From: Solea solea
Lineage: Eukaryota; Chordata; Actinopteri; Pleuronectiformes; Soleidae
Reading direction: 5' to 3'
DNA length: 64,000 nucleotides
Assembly: GCF_958295425.1 (NCBI RefSeq)
Contig: NC_081141.1
Coordinates: 28,273,865 to 28,337,864, forward strand
The notes beneath the pieces were generated by a model. It made no database searches and had not been told where the DNA came from. It was given only the letters and a program-made list of their open reading frames with translations. Numbering within the stretch: position 1 is the stretch's first letter; the number at the start of each line of letters is the position of its first letter. Made by a program: the position numbers and the translations under genes. Positions 38,328 through 49,800 of the stretch are shown here, piece by piece.

Positions 38328-38552
38328 CCTTTATATGGGTGCAACTACATTTAATCAAGTATCTCCAAGAGTTTACTAAACTGACTGGATCTCTATCAGC
38401 CATGTCAGAAAAAACACCCTCCCTCTCAATTTGACTTACAGGTGACTGGGCAGGGCTCCAGAGCACACACATGACACATTCACAAACACATAATCCATTG
38501 TTTTTCATGGGCTGAGTTGAAAGTATGCAGTGTCAGCCCTACCTTGACACTC

Positions 38553-39370
38553 GCTGTTTACCATTGCATGTCATTTAGCAGATGCTTTTATCCAAAGCTA
38601 CGTGCATTTCAACATTTGGGTACAAACAAGAGCTAGAAGTAAGTAAGTGCTTCAAGTAAGCCAAACTATAAAGTGCTAGTTATAAGTGTGATGTACAAGT
38701 AAGTGCCTTTTTTTTTTTTTTTTTTTTGTCGTCTTAGTCGAGGTAGAGTCGAAAGAAATGTGTTTTTAGTCGGCGGCGGAAGATGTGGAGGCTTTCTGCT
38801 GTCCGGGCGTCGATGGGGAGCTCTCCATTTGGGAGCCAGGACAGCGAACAGTCATGAGTTTGGCAAATGCCTCTGCGATCTGGGGTGTAGGTTTTGATCA
38901 TGTCCTACATGTAGGCTGGACCAGATCCGTCTGTAGTACAGCACTAGAGCGAATGCGAGCAGTTACAGGCAGCCAGTGAAGGGAGCAGAGGAGTGATGTA
39001 GTATGAGAGAACTTTGGTAAGTTGCAGACCAGTCAAGCTGCTGCATTCTGGATGAGCTGCAGAGGTCGTATGGCACATGCAGGGAGACCAGCCAGAAGGG
39101 AGTTGCAGTAGTCCAAGCATGCGATGACAAGAGCCTGGACTAGAACATGTGCCGCCTTCTGGGTTAGAAGAGGTCGTATCCTTCTGATGTTGTGCAACAT
39201 GTATCTGCAAGATCGAGCTGTTGCAGCAATGTTGGCAGTAAAGGGAGAGATGGTCGTCCACACCCAGGTTCCTTGTGGTATGAGAAGGAGCTACCACAGA
39301 GTTGTCGAGGGTGATGGTCAGGTCTATGGTGGGAGAGCCTATTCATATTCCTGCAGTTGTCGGAGGTAAT
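38553..39370 (-). mobile_element. L2-like LINE fragment (end of ORF2 and 3' UTR)
   Basis: Read on the minus strand, codons at 39263-39033 give a reverse transcriptase C-terminal stretch including CLDYCNSLLAGLPACAI and LQLIQNAAA. A stop follows where these elements usually have Arg. The next bases (HTTSLLCSLHWLPVTARIR in another reading) continue the LINE domain in broken form. The element ends CTTTGGATAAAAGCATCTGC then TAAATGACATGCAATG, the classic fish L2 tail. It is 5'-truncated and dead. It sits just upstream of copy A, and its tail recurs upstream of copy B. Confidence 0.8.
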
Positions 39371-40150
39371 CAATTTCTAAATGTGTAGCAACATGTCAGT
39401 GAAGGTACCCATAAATATGCTGAGATACCACCAAAGAGCTTCAATGACAATCTGCTCTTATTGTGTGTAAAGATGATGGTTTCGCAAGTGGTCTTGGTTC
39501 TTGTGCTATTAAACTTGCGAGCAGAAACATCAGCATGTGATTTATTTATTTTTATTTATTTATTTGTATTCACATTCATTGCATTGCATTACATTACATA
39601 ACAGTCTGTTACCAGATGTTTTTTTGTCCAAAGACACTTGGAATAGGTGCATTTAGGTGAGTAAAAAAATGGTTAGTCTGAAAACATACATAGGCCTATG
39701 TCTTCCAAATATCCAGTGCTAAAAATACCAGAATAAATCATTAAATTATCGTGCAATATATTGTAAGAGGAGGGATCAGGGTAGGACACGTACAAATTTG
39801 ATGGAGGGCAGAAATACATGTATAGATTGTAACAAAACAGCAGGACTGTCTATAAAGAAATATACAGGCTATGCTCAGTTATGGAAACTAGGGCTGTAAT
39901 CAACCAAAGAAATTCATGGTCGACTGAAGCCCTGAACTTGCGACTCAAAATCGACTGGTGGGGGGGGGGGGTGGTTTGCATCGTTTTGCATCCCGTGCAT
40001 CCCGTGCATCTGTTCAATATCATAGCGCATGATTTCCGAAAATATATACTATACTATACTATACTACGTTGATATCAGCGCGATATCAACTGTTGAGGAA
40101 TATTTAGATTATTTGTCTCTGTGCATGTCCTCGCACAGAGCGACACTGAA
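39371..40150. other. Gap between copies A and B
   Basis: AT-rich sequence with a TTTA run at about 39538-39562 and a G run at 39958-39970. A repeat phrase near 39888 (AGGGCTGTAATCAACC) is common in fish non-autonomous elements. No exon is seen. The 3' UTR of copy B probably extends into the upper part. Confidence 0.4.
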
Positions 40151-40183
40151 CACAGGCCACACAGTGTCAGTGTGGCTGCTCTG

Positions 40184-43100
40184 TCACACTCTTTCATACA
40201 GCCTTATTATTTTGCTCTGGTGCAGTTTTTTCCAGAGTTTCATTTCCTGAATATAGTCGTGGTTGGCAAAGAAAGCAACCCTGGTTTTAATATTTCTTTG
40301 TACATAGTAGTTGGAGAAGTTCTTGTAGTTCTCAGTCATAAATCCATATGCACTGACCTGATGACAGACAGAAAGAGAGAGCGTCAGGGAGTAAACAAAC
40401 CAAACGAGAATACTAATTCTGTAATTGTTATTATGTTTAATAACAGGGAGGTAAGATACACTTGCTTAAGCGGTTACTTACTGTGTCACAAGTGTGCAGG
40501 GCCAGGAAGAGAGTGAATGCCCCAGCGCTTGGACTGACAATGGACCAGAGTGAGTCTTTCGAATGAGCAGACATCAAGAACCTGTTAGAAACGTGTGAAA
40601 ACACAGAAACATCTTTCTATTAGACAGAAAATAACGGAATAACCTGTCCTCGTATGTCTATATATGTTTCGTGTTATGTGTTTAGCGTTATACGTGATAA
40701 GTTCATTGTTAAAACTACACGTTTCGCGTTATATGTGATAAGTTTATTGTGAAAAAACACGCTTTACGTTATACGTGATCCCTTTATTTTTAAAACAATA
40801 TATGTTATTTGTTATTCATGATAAGTTTGTTAAAAGAATACGCATTTTGCATTTTACGTGACGAAACAAAACACGTTATGCGTTACATGAACGATAAACT
40901 ACCACGTTAAAATGTGAAATGTATATTGTTTTAACAATAAACTTATCACGTACAATGTGATACGATCCGTTTTTATTTTGCTGGCGTGGCATCAATACCC
41001 TTCAATCGTAAAGTTCTCCTATAATGACATATTCATTACTTACTTTTGCTATTGTTATAATTGCCTTGTTATTGCTGGAGTCTCTAATTAGCGCATCTTT
41101 GTCTGAAACCATGAAAAGTATGACATTTGGGTATTGGTGAAAGGACGTTTACCTGTTTCGCACATATCTGAGAAAGTCCTGGTGCAGCACATAGAAGCGG
41201 CTCTCATTATACTTCCCAGCATACAACTCCCTTGGGCTGGAGGGTTGAAATACAAAAGTATAGTTGTAATAACCACAGAATAACATGATGAGACATCATT
41301 TTGGTACGTACACGGTGCATGCTCTCTATGAAAAGAGAGGCATAAAGGGATTGTATTTAGTGTCTGAATTATTCGTAGGTATTCGTTCAGCCAGTCAGAT
41401 TTGGGATTGTCTATGGTTCCCACTAAAGCTGATCAATCATACCCAAAGCCCTTGCAAACCCCTGCGCATTGCAGTGATATGACCCAAGAGTGAACGTCCG
41501 TTAAACACGTTCAAACTGGTCAAAAACCTGTTTAAACCTGGGTATTAACGGGTTTTTTGATCAGTGGGGGATGGAGTTTGAAAGGGAGACTGTCGATATT
41601 AGCAGAGCCATTCATAGATAAGTGATGACTGAAAGAAACTGTGAGTATTTTAACAACCTGCACCTTCTAAAAGAGGTTCTCTGCTGAAAATATATAGTAG
41701 TCATTACTTACTCGTTTACTTTTTTGTTAAATTTTTCTCGTTTGATAAGAGCCTTGAGCCAAATGAAATCCCTCATTCCTTCAGGAATCAGCACAAATTT
41801 TATATCCTGGGGAAAGAAAGCAGAGGACAGATCAGTGTCTGTGTGGTAGGCGTAAGCCATCACAGTACGGCAATGCTCTCGCCTGAGTTTCAGCACCTCA
41901 TCAGCAGGGACCGATGTGTAGCCGTACTGCTTGAAGACTGTCAGTGACGTAGTGATGGAGTGAGCTGTGTGAACGTACACCGACGTTCTGTTCCCTACGT
42001 CCTCTTCATACCCTTTGATGACTGCACCGTTCATCCTGCCACGTAAAAACGCCACAGTCAGGCCATCGTTTAAATCAACGCGTAGCTGAATTTACCTGAG
42101 TTTCACAATCAAGTTACTGTAGCTGGTTGGTCACACATCAGGACCTGCAGCAAAAAGTATCACATGGAAATATTGGTATTATTACAAAAAATTAAAGAAT
42201 AGTGAAGACTCATGTGTCATCTTTTATTCTGTGGTTTCATCCACGTGGGCTGAATCCTTTTTAAAAGACGTGATAGATAAATGATAAAGACGACTACAAC
42301 CATAAAAAAATAATACAGGTATTGGAACAATATGTGGAATATACATTACATATACGTAATGTACTTTATGTACGCTGTATAATTACAATATTCACAAAGA
42401 CAAAGTGCTGCTCCCATGTTGCAATACCTGCTTTTTGTTCCCACGGTCTTAACAATGTAAAACTGTGTCGGCCGTGATAGTTTAACCGGTATTTTCTTGG
42501 CGGGTATAATTAATACAAAATGATTTACTGTCAGCTGATGATGAGGATTACTGAACATAGAAGGACATAGTGTTCCTGTCACCTCATTGCAGGCAGCCAA
42601 AACGCATTAACCCTATAAGACCTTCCAGGTGAGAATTTAAAAAAGTCGAAATATATTTTCCTACAAAATAATATGGAGAAGTCGAATTATTTATTTTTCA
42701 AAATGCAGTTAAAATGTTGAGAAAACCCCTCAAAAGTGGAGAATAAAGTCCAATTCTAAGTTAATAAAGTCATACTATTGAGACTTTATCAAACGGTGCA
42801 GTGCATGTGGCTGCTTTGTATTTTTGACTCTGAGAAGTGACTATGAATTTGTGTCCTCACCAAATCTGGCAGCCAGAGTGACTTCATTTCACACTTTCTC
42901 ACCGAAAAACATAATCATGTGAATCAATCTCTTTCCCCATTTTAGAGCCATTGAGGATCCCTGCACCGCCCACCACTGCACAGCGCACACAGCCACCACT
43001 TCCTGGCTTTGGGGAGAGAAGAGGTTCTATAGGCTTTGGGATCAACTTCACTGCAGGCATCACATCTGCAAACCAAGAATACAGAGAGAGCAAGAATGCT

Positions 43101-44009
43101 CTGTTAGGTATTTATTCACAAGCTCATGACACATAAAGTAAATTTAAATAACGTTTTCTCTTAATGAGAATCACAGTGTGCTACTTATCTAAAATGTGAG
43201 TGTCTGGTATCAATCAATTGTAGATTATCAACCCCCCCCCCCCCCCCCCGTTACAGTAACCAGTGGAGCCTTTACCAGAGCCACAAGATGGCAAGTTAAA
43301 ATAAATCACAAAAAAACATACATGCAGCCACCTACCATCGTGGTGAAATTCCATGAAACCAAATGGATTGTTAAAATGTGAGAGTTGGTTCCACTTGCTC
43401 ATGTTAATACTGTCTTTGTGCAGAAACAATCCTATGTTGGGAAGGAAAGCCTTCTTAAAGTCCTGGTCCTCAGAGTTGCGCAGAGACTGAGCACATGTCT
43501 GGAAGTGTAAAAAAATTTATAGAAAAATCATTTTGTCCATGTTTATCTAGAAGCAGCTTACAAATAAAACGGACACATTAAAAGAAGGTCCTTACCGTCT
43601 GTTTGCTCTTAGCGTCCATGTCATAAACCTCCTCGAAATCAAAGTGAGGAAGCCTTTTGAAGAAACTTCTTGAGAGGAGCGGCATAGGAGTCGCGGCCTT
43701 TGTCGGTGAAATGGAACCTTTTAACACGTCCTTTTCTGTGGGATTTCCTGAGAAAGTACTCGAGCTAATTTGGATATTTGACTAATGAGCAATATGTCCA
43801 ACACTTGAGGTAAATAATAAACCAGCAGCTCCACATTTATTTGAACTTAACAAATGAGCACATAAAACATAAAGACATTTTTTCTCAATTTTCCCATAAA
43901 ATTCAATTTACCTGATGCTCTCCAGCCAATAATCCCATGATAGCACTGCAAGTACAATGGTCAGTGAAATCACCAAGAAACAAAGACGTCCTGAGACCTT
44001 GGATGCCAT
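40184..44009 (-). CDS. ST6GALNAC1/2-like sialyltransferase, copy B (complete)
   Basis: Second full copy, in the same orientation and exon plan as copy A: 44009-43912, 43764-43596, 43498-43336, 43065-42903, 42035-41897, 41806-41712, 41236-41153, 40581-40482, 40357-40184. All borders are GT-AG and phases agree, giving 394 codons and TGA. Exons 1-5 are almost identical to copy A (residue 3 is Ser rather than Phe). Exon 6 (41806-41712) is three codons shorter, and the last exon ends ten codons earlier at LYERV. Motif L again reads [13 protein letters not shown]. Motif S has changed to [18 protein letters not shown], losing the usual Arg and the second Ser/Thr. Motif VS is HDYIQE. The same signal anchor is present. 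Expected role as for copy A, but the motif S changes leave activity open. No frameshift or stop is seen. Confidence 0.86.
40625..40960 (-). repeat. Intronic repeat with inverted terminal unit, copy B
   Basis: Matches the array in copy A (34660-35225). GCGTTATACGTGATAAG and TTATTGTTAAAAC units recur, and the end carries the inverted TTTTAACAATAAACTTATCAC (about 40930). It is shorter and more diverged than in copy A. Confidence 0.6.
41807..41896 (-). other. 90-nt stop-free intron within exon 5, copy B
   Basis: Same position, length and frame as in copy A. It starts GTGCTG and ends TTTCCCCAG, with no in-frame stop. Conserved length in two copies fits either a real short intron or an optional coding insert. 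Confidence 0.62.
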
Positions 44010-44239
44010 CCTTTATATGGGTGCAACTACATTTAATCAAGTATCTCCAAGAGTTTACTAAACTGACTGGATCTCTATCAGCCATGTCAGAAAAAACACC
44101 CTCCCTCTCAATTTGACTTACAGGTGACTGGGCAGGGATCCAGAGCACACACATGACACATTCACAAACACATAATCCATTGTTTTTCATGGGCTGAGTT
44201 GAAAGTATGCAGTGTCAGCCCTACCTTGACACTCGCTGT

Positions 44240-44336
44240 TTTACATTGCATGTCATTTAGCAGATGCTTTTATCCAAAGCTACGTGCATTTCAACATTTG
44301 GGTACAAACGAGAGCTAGAAGTAAGTAAGACACCAA
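44240..44336 (-). other. L2 tail fused to mid-exon 5 of copy C (rearrangement junction)
   Basis: The L2 tail seen upstream of copy A (about 38553-38650) is also upstream of copy B. Here it stops after GCTAGAAGTAAGTAAG (about 44328). About six unexplained bases (ACACCA region) follow, and then the sequence becomes exon 5 of a third sialyltransferase copy (AACGTACACCGACG). This marks a deletion or unequal exchange that removed the 3' half of copy C. Confidence 0.7.
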
Positions 44337-46379
44337 CGTACACCGACGTTCTGTTCCCTACGTCCTCTTCATACCCTTTGATGACTGCACCGTTCATCCT
44401 GCCACGTAAAAACGCCACAGTCAGGCCATCGTTTAAATCAACGCGTAGCTGAATTTACCTGAGTTTCACAATCAAGTTACTGTAGCTGGTTGGTCACACA
44501 TCAGGACCTGCAGCAAAAAGTATCACATGGAAATATTGGTATTATTACAAAAAATTAAAGAATAGTGAAGACTCATGTGTCATCTTTTATTCTGTGGTTT
44601 CATCCACGTGGGCTGAATCCTTTTTAAAAGACGTGATAGATAAATGATAAAGACGACTACAACCATAAAAAAATAATACAGGTATTGGAACAATATGTGG
44701 AATATACATTACATATACGTAATGTACTTTATGTACGCTGTATAATTACAATATTCACAAAGACAAAGTGCTGCTCCCATGTTGCAATACCTGCTTTTTG
44801 TTCCCACAGTCTTAACAATGTAAACTGTCGGCCGTGATAGTTTAACCGGTATTTTCTTGGCGGGTATAATTAATACACAAATATTTACTCTCAGCTGATG
44901 ATGAGGATTACTGAACATAAGGACATAGTGTTCCTGTCACCTCATTGCAGGCAGCCAAAACGCATTAACCCTATAAGACCTTCCAGGTGAGAATTTAAAA
45001 AAGTCAAAATATATTTTCCTACAAAATAATATGGAGAAGTCGAATTATTTATTTTTCAAAATGCAGTTAAAATGTTGAGAAAACCCCTCAAAAGTGGAGA
45101 ATAAAGTCCAATTCTAAGTTAATAAAGTCATACTATTGAGACTTTATCAAACGGTGCAGTGCATGTGGCTGCTTTGTATTTTTGACTCTGAGAAGTGACT
45201 ATGAATTTGTGTCCTCACCAAATCTGGCAGCCAGAGTGACTTCATTTCACACTTTCTCACCGAAAAACATAATCGTGTGAATCAATCTCTTTCCCCATTT
45301 TAGAGCCATTGAGGATCCCTGCACCGCCCACCACTGCACAGCGCACACAGCCACCACTTCCTGGCTTTGGGGAGAGAAGAGGTTCTATAGGCTTTGGGAT
45401 CAACTTCACTGCAGGCATCACATCTGCAAACCAAGAATACAGAGAGAGCAAGAATGCTCTGTTAGGTATTTATTCACAAGCTCATGACACATAAATAAAT
45501 AAATAAATAATAAATAACTTTCTAAAATGTGAGTGTCTGGTAGCAATCAATCGTAGATTATCAACGCCCCCAAAAAACCCTCCAAAACAACAGTTCCAGT
45601 AACCAGTGGAGCCTTTACCAGAGCCTGAAGATGGAGAGGTAGAGCACTGATCCAAGAAAATGACAAGTTAAAATAAATCACAAAAAAATGCTTACGGACA
45701 CATGCAGTCACCTACCGTTGTGGCGAATGTTCATGAAACCAAATGGATTGTTAAAATGTGAGAGTTGGTTCCACTTGCTCATGTTAATACTGTCTTTGTG
45801 CAGAAACAATCCTATGTTGGGAAGGAAAGCCTTCTTAAAGTCCTGGTCCTCAGAGTTGCGCAGAGACTGAGCACAGGTCTGGAAATGTAAAAAAACATTT
45901 TGTCCATGTTTATCTAGAAGCAGTTTACAAATAAAACGGACACATTAAAAGAAGGTCCTTACCGTCTGTTTGCTCTTAGCGTCCATGTCATAAACCTCCT
46001 CGAAATCAAAGTGAGGAAGCCTTTTGAAGAAACCTCTGGAGGGGAGCGGGATGGGAGTCGCAGCCTTTGTCGGTGAATTGGAACCTTTTAACACGTCCTT
46101 TTCTGTGGGATTTCCTGAGAAAGTACTCGAGCTAATTTGGAGATTTGACTAATGAGCAATATGTCCAACACTTCAGGTAAATAATAAACCAGCAGCTCCA
46201 CATTTATTTGAACTTAACAAATCAGCACATAAATCATAAAGACATTTATTCTCAATTCTCAATTCATAAAATACAACTTACCTGATGCTCTCCAGCCAAT
46301 AATCCCATGATAGCACTGCAAGTACAATGGTCAGTGAAATCACCAAGGAACAAACACGTCCTGAGACCTTGAATGCCAT
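44257..46379 (-). pseudogene. ST6GALNAC1/2-like sialyltransferase, copy C (3'-truncated)
   Basis: Exons 1-4 are intact with good splice sites: 46379-46282, 46131-45963, 45878-45716, 45423-45261. Exon 5 starts at 44398 but breaks off near 44331 and runs into an L2 tail, where the frame meets TAA at 44257-44259. Unspliced from there, the product would be about 244 residues, with anchor, stem and motif L (again [13 protein letters not shown]) but no motif S, III or VS, so no transferase activity is expected. Exons 1-3 differ from A and B at several residues (N-terminus [20 protein letters not shown] at the end of exon 3), so it is an older copy there. Exon 4 and its introns match copy B closely. 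Its exon 4 donor is in phase with exon 5 of copy B, so read-through splicing could in principle use it. Confidence 0.8.
45493..45515 (+). repeat. (AAAT)n microsatellite in copy C intron 3
   Basis: A short ATAA run. It lies about where copy C changes from near-identical to copy B (below) to clearly diverged (above). Confidence 0.8.
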
Positions 46380-46642
46380 CCTTGATATGGGTGCAACTGC
46401 ATTTCATTAAGTATCTCCAAGAGTTTACTTTACTGACTGGATCTTTATCAGTGATCCATGTCAGAAAAAAAACAAAAATCCCTGCTAATACAGTTAACAG
46501 GCACTTTTGTAGAGGGTTATAATCTGCACAACACACTTTATAGTCTACTAGTAGTTGTTAAGTTGTCACTCAACTGTCAATTGATTGTCTGTTGATGTGA
46601 GACTGATGATACTGTAGATTCCTCATAGAGACTCAACAAAGG

Positions 46643-47183
46643 TGTCCAGATTTTTACTGACTGATCCTTTCAGCAAAATAATCCCTTCTGGAAAGGGCAA
46701 CCAGAACAAGTACGATGCCCCCAGCCGTCAACGTCAGGTCACAACGTCACAGTCTGTGAGGCTCTGCCATAGCACCGTTCGTAGCTTAACGGGTTAGCTC
46801 TTCAGCCCAGGAACAGTCCCTTTATCAGCTCTGTATTCCTTGTGCGATCTTCACAGCCTTCCTTACGGCTGCGGTATCCTTTATCGGCCCCGTTAGCTCT
46901 TGGTTCCGGCTCCTCCGTTTTAGTGGTTCACGGCCACTTCACCAGCCTCTCCGGCTCTCTGGTTCTGGTCCTTCACGATCGCCGTTTTAGTGGCGTTGTT
47001 CACAGCTGCTTCACCAGCGTCTCCGGGTCTCCGGTTCTGGTCCTTCACGATCGCCGTTCTCCGCTCGGCACTCCGTACTCTGCTGGTACCGCTCCGACAA
47101 CGGTTTTACAACTGTCCAGATTTTTACTGACTGATCCGTTCAGCTCAATAATCCCTTCTGGAAAGGGCAACCAGAACAAGTAC
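46643..47183 (+). repeat. Block bounded by 71-bp direct repeats
   Basis: A 71-bp sequence starting GTCCAGATTTTTACTGACTG and ending AACCAGAACAAGTAC occurs at 46643-46713 and 47113-47183 with about three mismatches. The 400 bp between hold an imperfect tandem pair (period about 73 bp) around GGTTCTGGTCCTTCACGATC at about 46960 and 47033. Open frames over it are Ser/Leu-rich and match nothing. It could be a deletion derivative of a transposon or a plain segmental repeat. Confidence 0.7.
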
Positions 47184-47189
47184 AGCGGG

Positions 47190-49430
47190 AACAACTCGAA
47201 TGTCTTTATGAAGATTTATTTCACACACACACACAGTTAGGTTGTAAAACCGACAAGTCGTACGGGTTCTGATGATTAGTAGTTAGACAAAGACACATAT
47301 GAAGGTTAACATATAACAGAGCTTTGATGACAAACTGACCTTGGATGACTACAGTGCTTTCATACTGAGCTTTGATTAGAACAGCGCATGCTCCAAACAC
47401 ACAGACTGGAGGTTATCTTATCTATCTATCTATCTGTGTGGTTGTGTTGAAGTTCAGCCTTACACAACACTTTGATATTCAAGAGGATAAGCTAAAGAAT
47501 GCAACACCTCACCCTTCCCTGAGAACTACAGTGGCTTTCACTGATCAGAACATCTTCGACTTTTTTGTTTGTCTTGGGTTAAAACACCTTCCCACCAAGT
47601 TTTGTGAAATTCGTTGGAACTTAACTTTGGCTCAGTTTTCACCTAAGGGGGCGCGATAGAGGTTCGAGCACAATGCCAGTATTGCATTTTCGCCTGTGCC
47701 TGTGTTTTGTTTGAATGTTTTGTGCTAAGCGTTGGAGTTAGATAAATAACACAAGGCTATTTAGTTTGTTTAAGTTACAGAACACATTTCCAAAGCATTT
47801 CCCATTGCGAATTGGTCATAGTAAACACAGGTGTCCAAATTCTCAAAGTCACTCTCATTGTATTGCTCTTCACGGGTTGCTTTGAGTGTGTTTGTATTAA
47901 GGTGTTTAAACAATTGATGTTATCTCTCCACGACACAGTTACAGCACGACTCAACGGCATGTTTTTTTAGTTGCTTTTATATTGCAATAGTACCTGCTAC
48001 CTTTAGTATGTCATCATCTCACCTCTCTCTTGCTCTGGCATTCACTTACACTATCTTCATCATCCTCCTCTTGTGTTTCTTTGGTCTTTTTGCTTCATGA
48101 AACTATTGTGTGTGTGAAAAGCGCCATTTTCACACACGAAAAGCGCCGACTCACGACCAAAAACAAAGGCCCGATTTTACATACAAGGTGCAGGAAAAAC
48201 CAATATTCTTTCAAGTTATCGACAGTGACCGTACACGCACACACAGTCACTCATATATAATGTAATATAAGTAAAAACCTCTCATTACTAGTTCAATATC
48301 CTCCTCGTCCTCCACCACCTCACAGTCTCACAGTCCTGTCATGAAACACAAGCCTACAGAGCGCCAAGTGTAATGCATGCTCAGGCTCCATCCAAAATGT
48401 GGATCCATCCAAAATGGCAATATTTACTCCTTGGCACATGTGTTTCATATGAAGGAGAGTGCGCATTTTGTGTCAGTTTATTTATTTATTTGTAGATTGT
48501 ACTTTGGTGTTGTTTAGATAGATCATTTCATGTGTGGACAGATGTTTTCGAATGAGCAGGCTGCTGATTTTAGGTTTCTCTGTTTCTGAGCTTATATCCT
48601 TTCAACGTATCCTATATTGCGGGACAGACGGAGAGGAAATGAGCAGCAATTCTGAAAAATCAAAATCCATTTCAGTGCGTCAAAAAGAGCCCATCCTCAT
48701 CTGTCACCAGTTGAGTCCCCGCTGTGTCCGAGCAGGGTGTACGAACTTCCAAAACACCACAACTGTGTCTGAACATCATCTAAACACCAGCGCTCGCTTT
48801 GAAAATAAACACCAAGTAGGAAATTATTTCCAGACCTGACATTGTTCTCTGTCCTCCAAACTTGTTTTGCCTCTTTCTTGTTCAACACTTTCTTATTTGC
48901 ATCCAAAAGACATCCGCCTGGATGGTGCAATACAGGATCTCATTTACATCCATCACCTCTCTTCAGGTTCCTCTCCTCCTGTCACTGTGGACGGTCGTCA
49001 GCGTTGCCGATGCTGGGTTGTGAACGTCGCAGCAGTCTGGTCATGGCTGAGGGCATGCAGAGGAGCCGTAGGAAGGACAATAGAGGTGAGTTATCCTCCA
49101 GGGGCAATCTCAAAGAAAAAGGCGCCGTGTTGCATTGGCTGTGAGAGGTCAGTGTTTAGCATGCAGGTGAACTCGTGAGGTGAGCACGTAGGATGCCTAA
49201 CCACATCACGGCGACTTGGAGTGAAGTGTGAGAGTCAGCGTTAGAAAAGGGCACCTTGTTTCCAGGCACTTATCTGGAATGATAACAGGGACCAGGTGAT
49301 ACAATGCTGTGAATAATGATGGTGAGTTTTGGACATATTTACCTCATAACGTTGTGGAAGTATGGGCCAAAATGTCTAATTTTAAACTGAGAAAAAAATT
49401 GGTATCATTTAGGGCCCGAGCACGTGGACA
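47190..49430. other. Gene-free region
   Basis: A TATC run at about 47416-47434, repeat-like phrases at 47640-47720 (CACCTAAGGGGGCGCGATAG) and otherwise unassigned AT-rich DNA. Open frames of 76-103 codons around 48030-49180 overlap each other on both strands and match no family. Confidence 0.4.
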
Positions 49431-49800
49431 AAGTGGAGTTCCTGAAAATAAGTAAAAGTGGTGTAAACTGGCGAAAACCCGGTAGGACAAAGCCGGAACT
49501 GAGTAGAGAAGACGAAAAAAAAAAGTCCATTGGGACCATCGCCACAACTCAACAGGAAGTCGACCATTTTGAATTTGGCGTCCATCTTAGCAATTTCTTG
49601 CAAGTTTCGCCTGAGCACATTGATTGTCGCAGCGTAAATAAATCGTCAATTTGTACTTGACACATGGAAAATGAAGAGTTATCAAAAGATCTTGCAGATT
49701 CAAACGGGCGTGGCCACGAAAACCGTCAGAAGTTTGGTGAATTTCGCTCATTCACCACAAAACCGCCGATCAGCTCAAAACTTTACACTTTAAATAGACA
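49430..49800 (+). repeat. Decayed interspersed repeat, unclassified
   Basis: Phrases CAGGAAGTCGACCATTTTGA, GATTCAAACGGGCGTGGCC and AAGTTTGGTGAATTTCGC resemble a common fish repeat related to the segment at 15130-15530. No coding capacity. Confidence 0.45.

Noticed and set aside
38221..38508. 95-codon minus-strand frame overlapping exon 1 of copy A (also 43903-44190)
   Set aside because: It is a shifted frame across exon 1. The frame with the signal anchor that joins in phase to exon 2 is the real one.
38944..39373. Sialyltransferase-neighbour gene on the minus strand
   Set aside because: The frame is a reverse transcriptase tail of an L2-like LINE, broken by stops.
46842..47240. 132-codon Ser/Leu/Val-rich frame
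   Set aside because: It is produced by the 73-bp tandem pair within the direct-repeat block.
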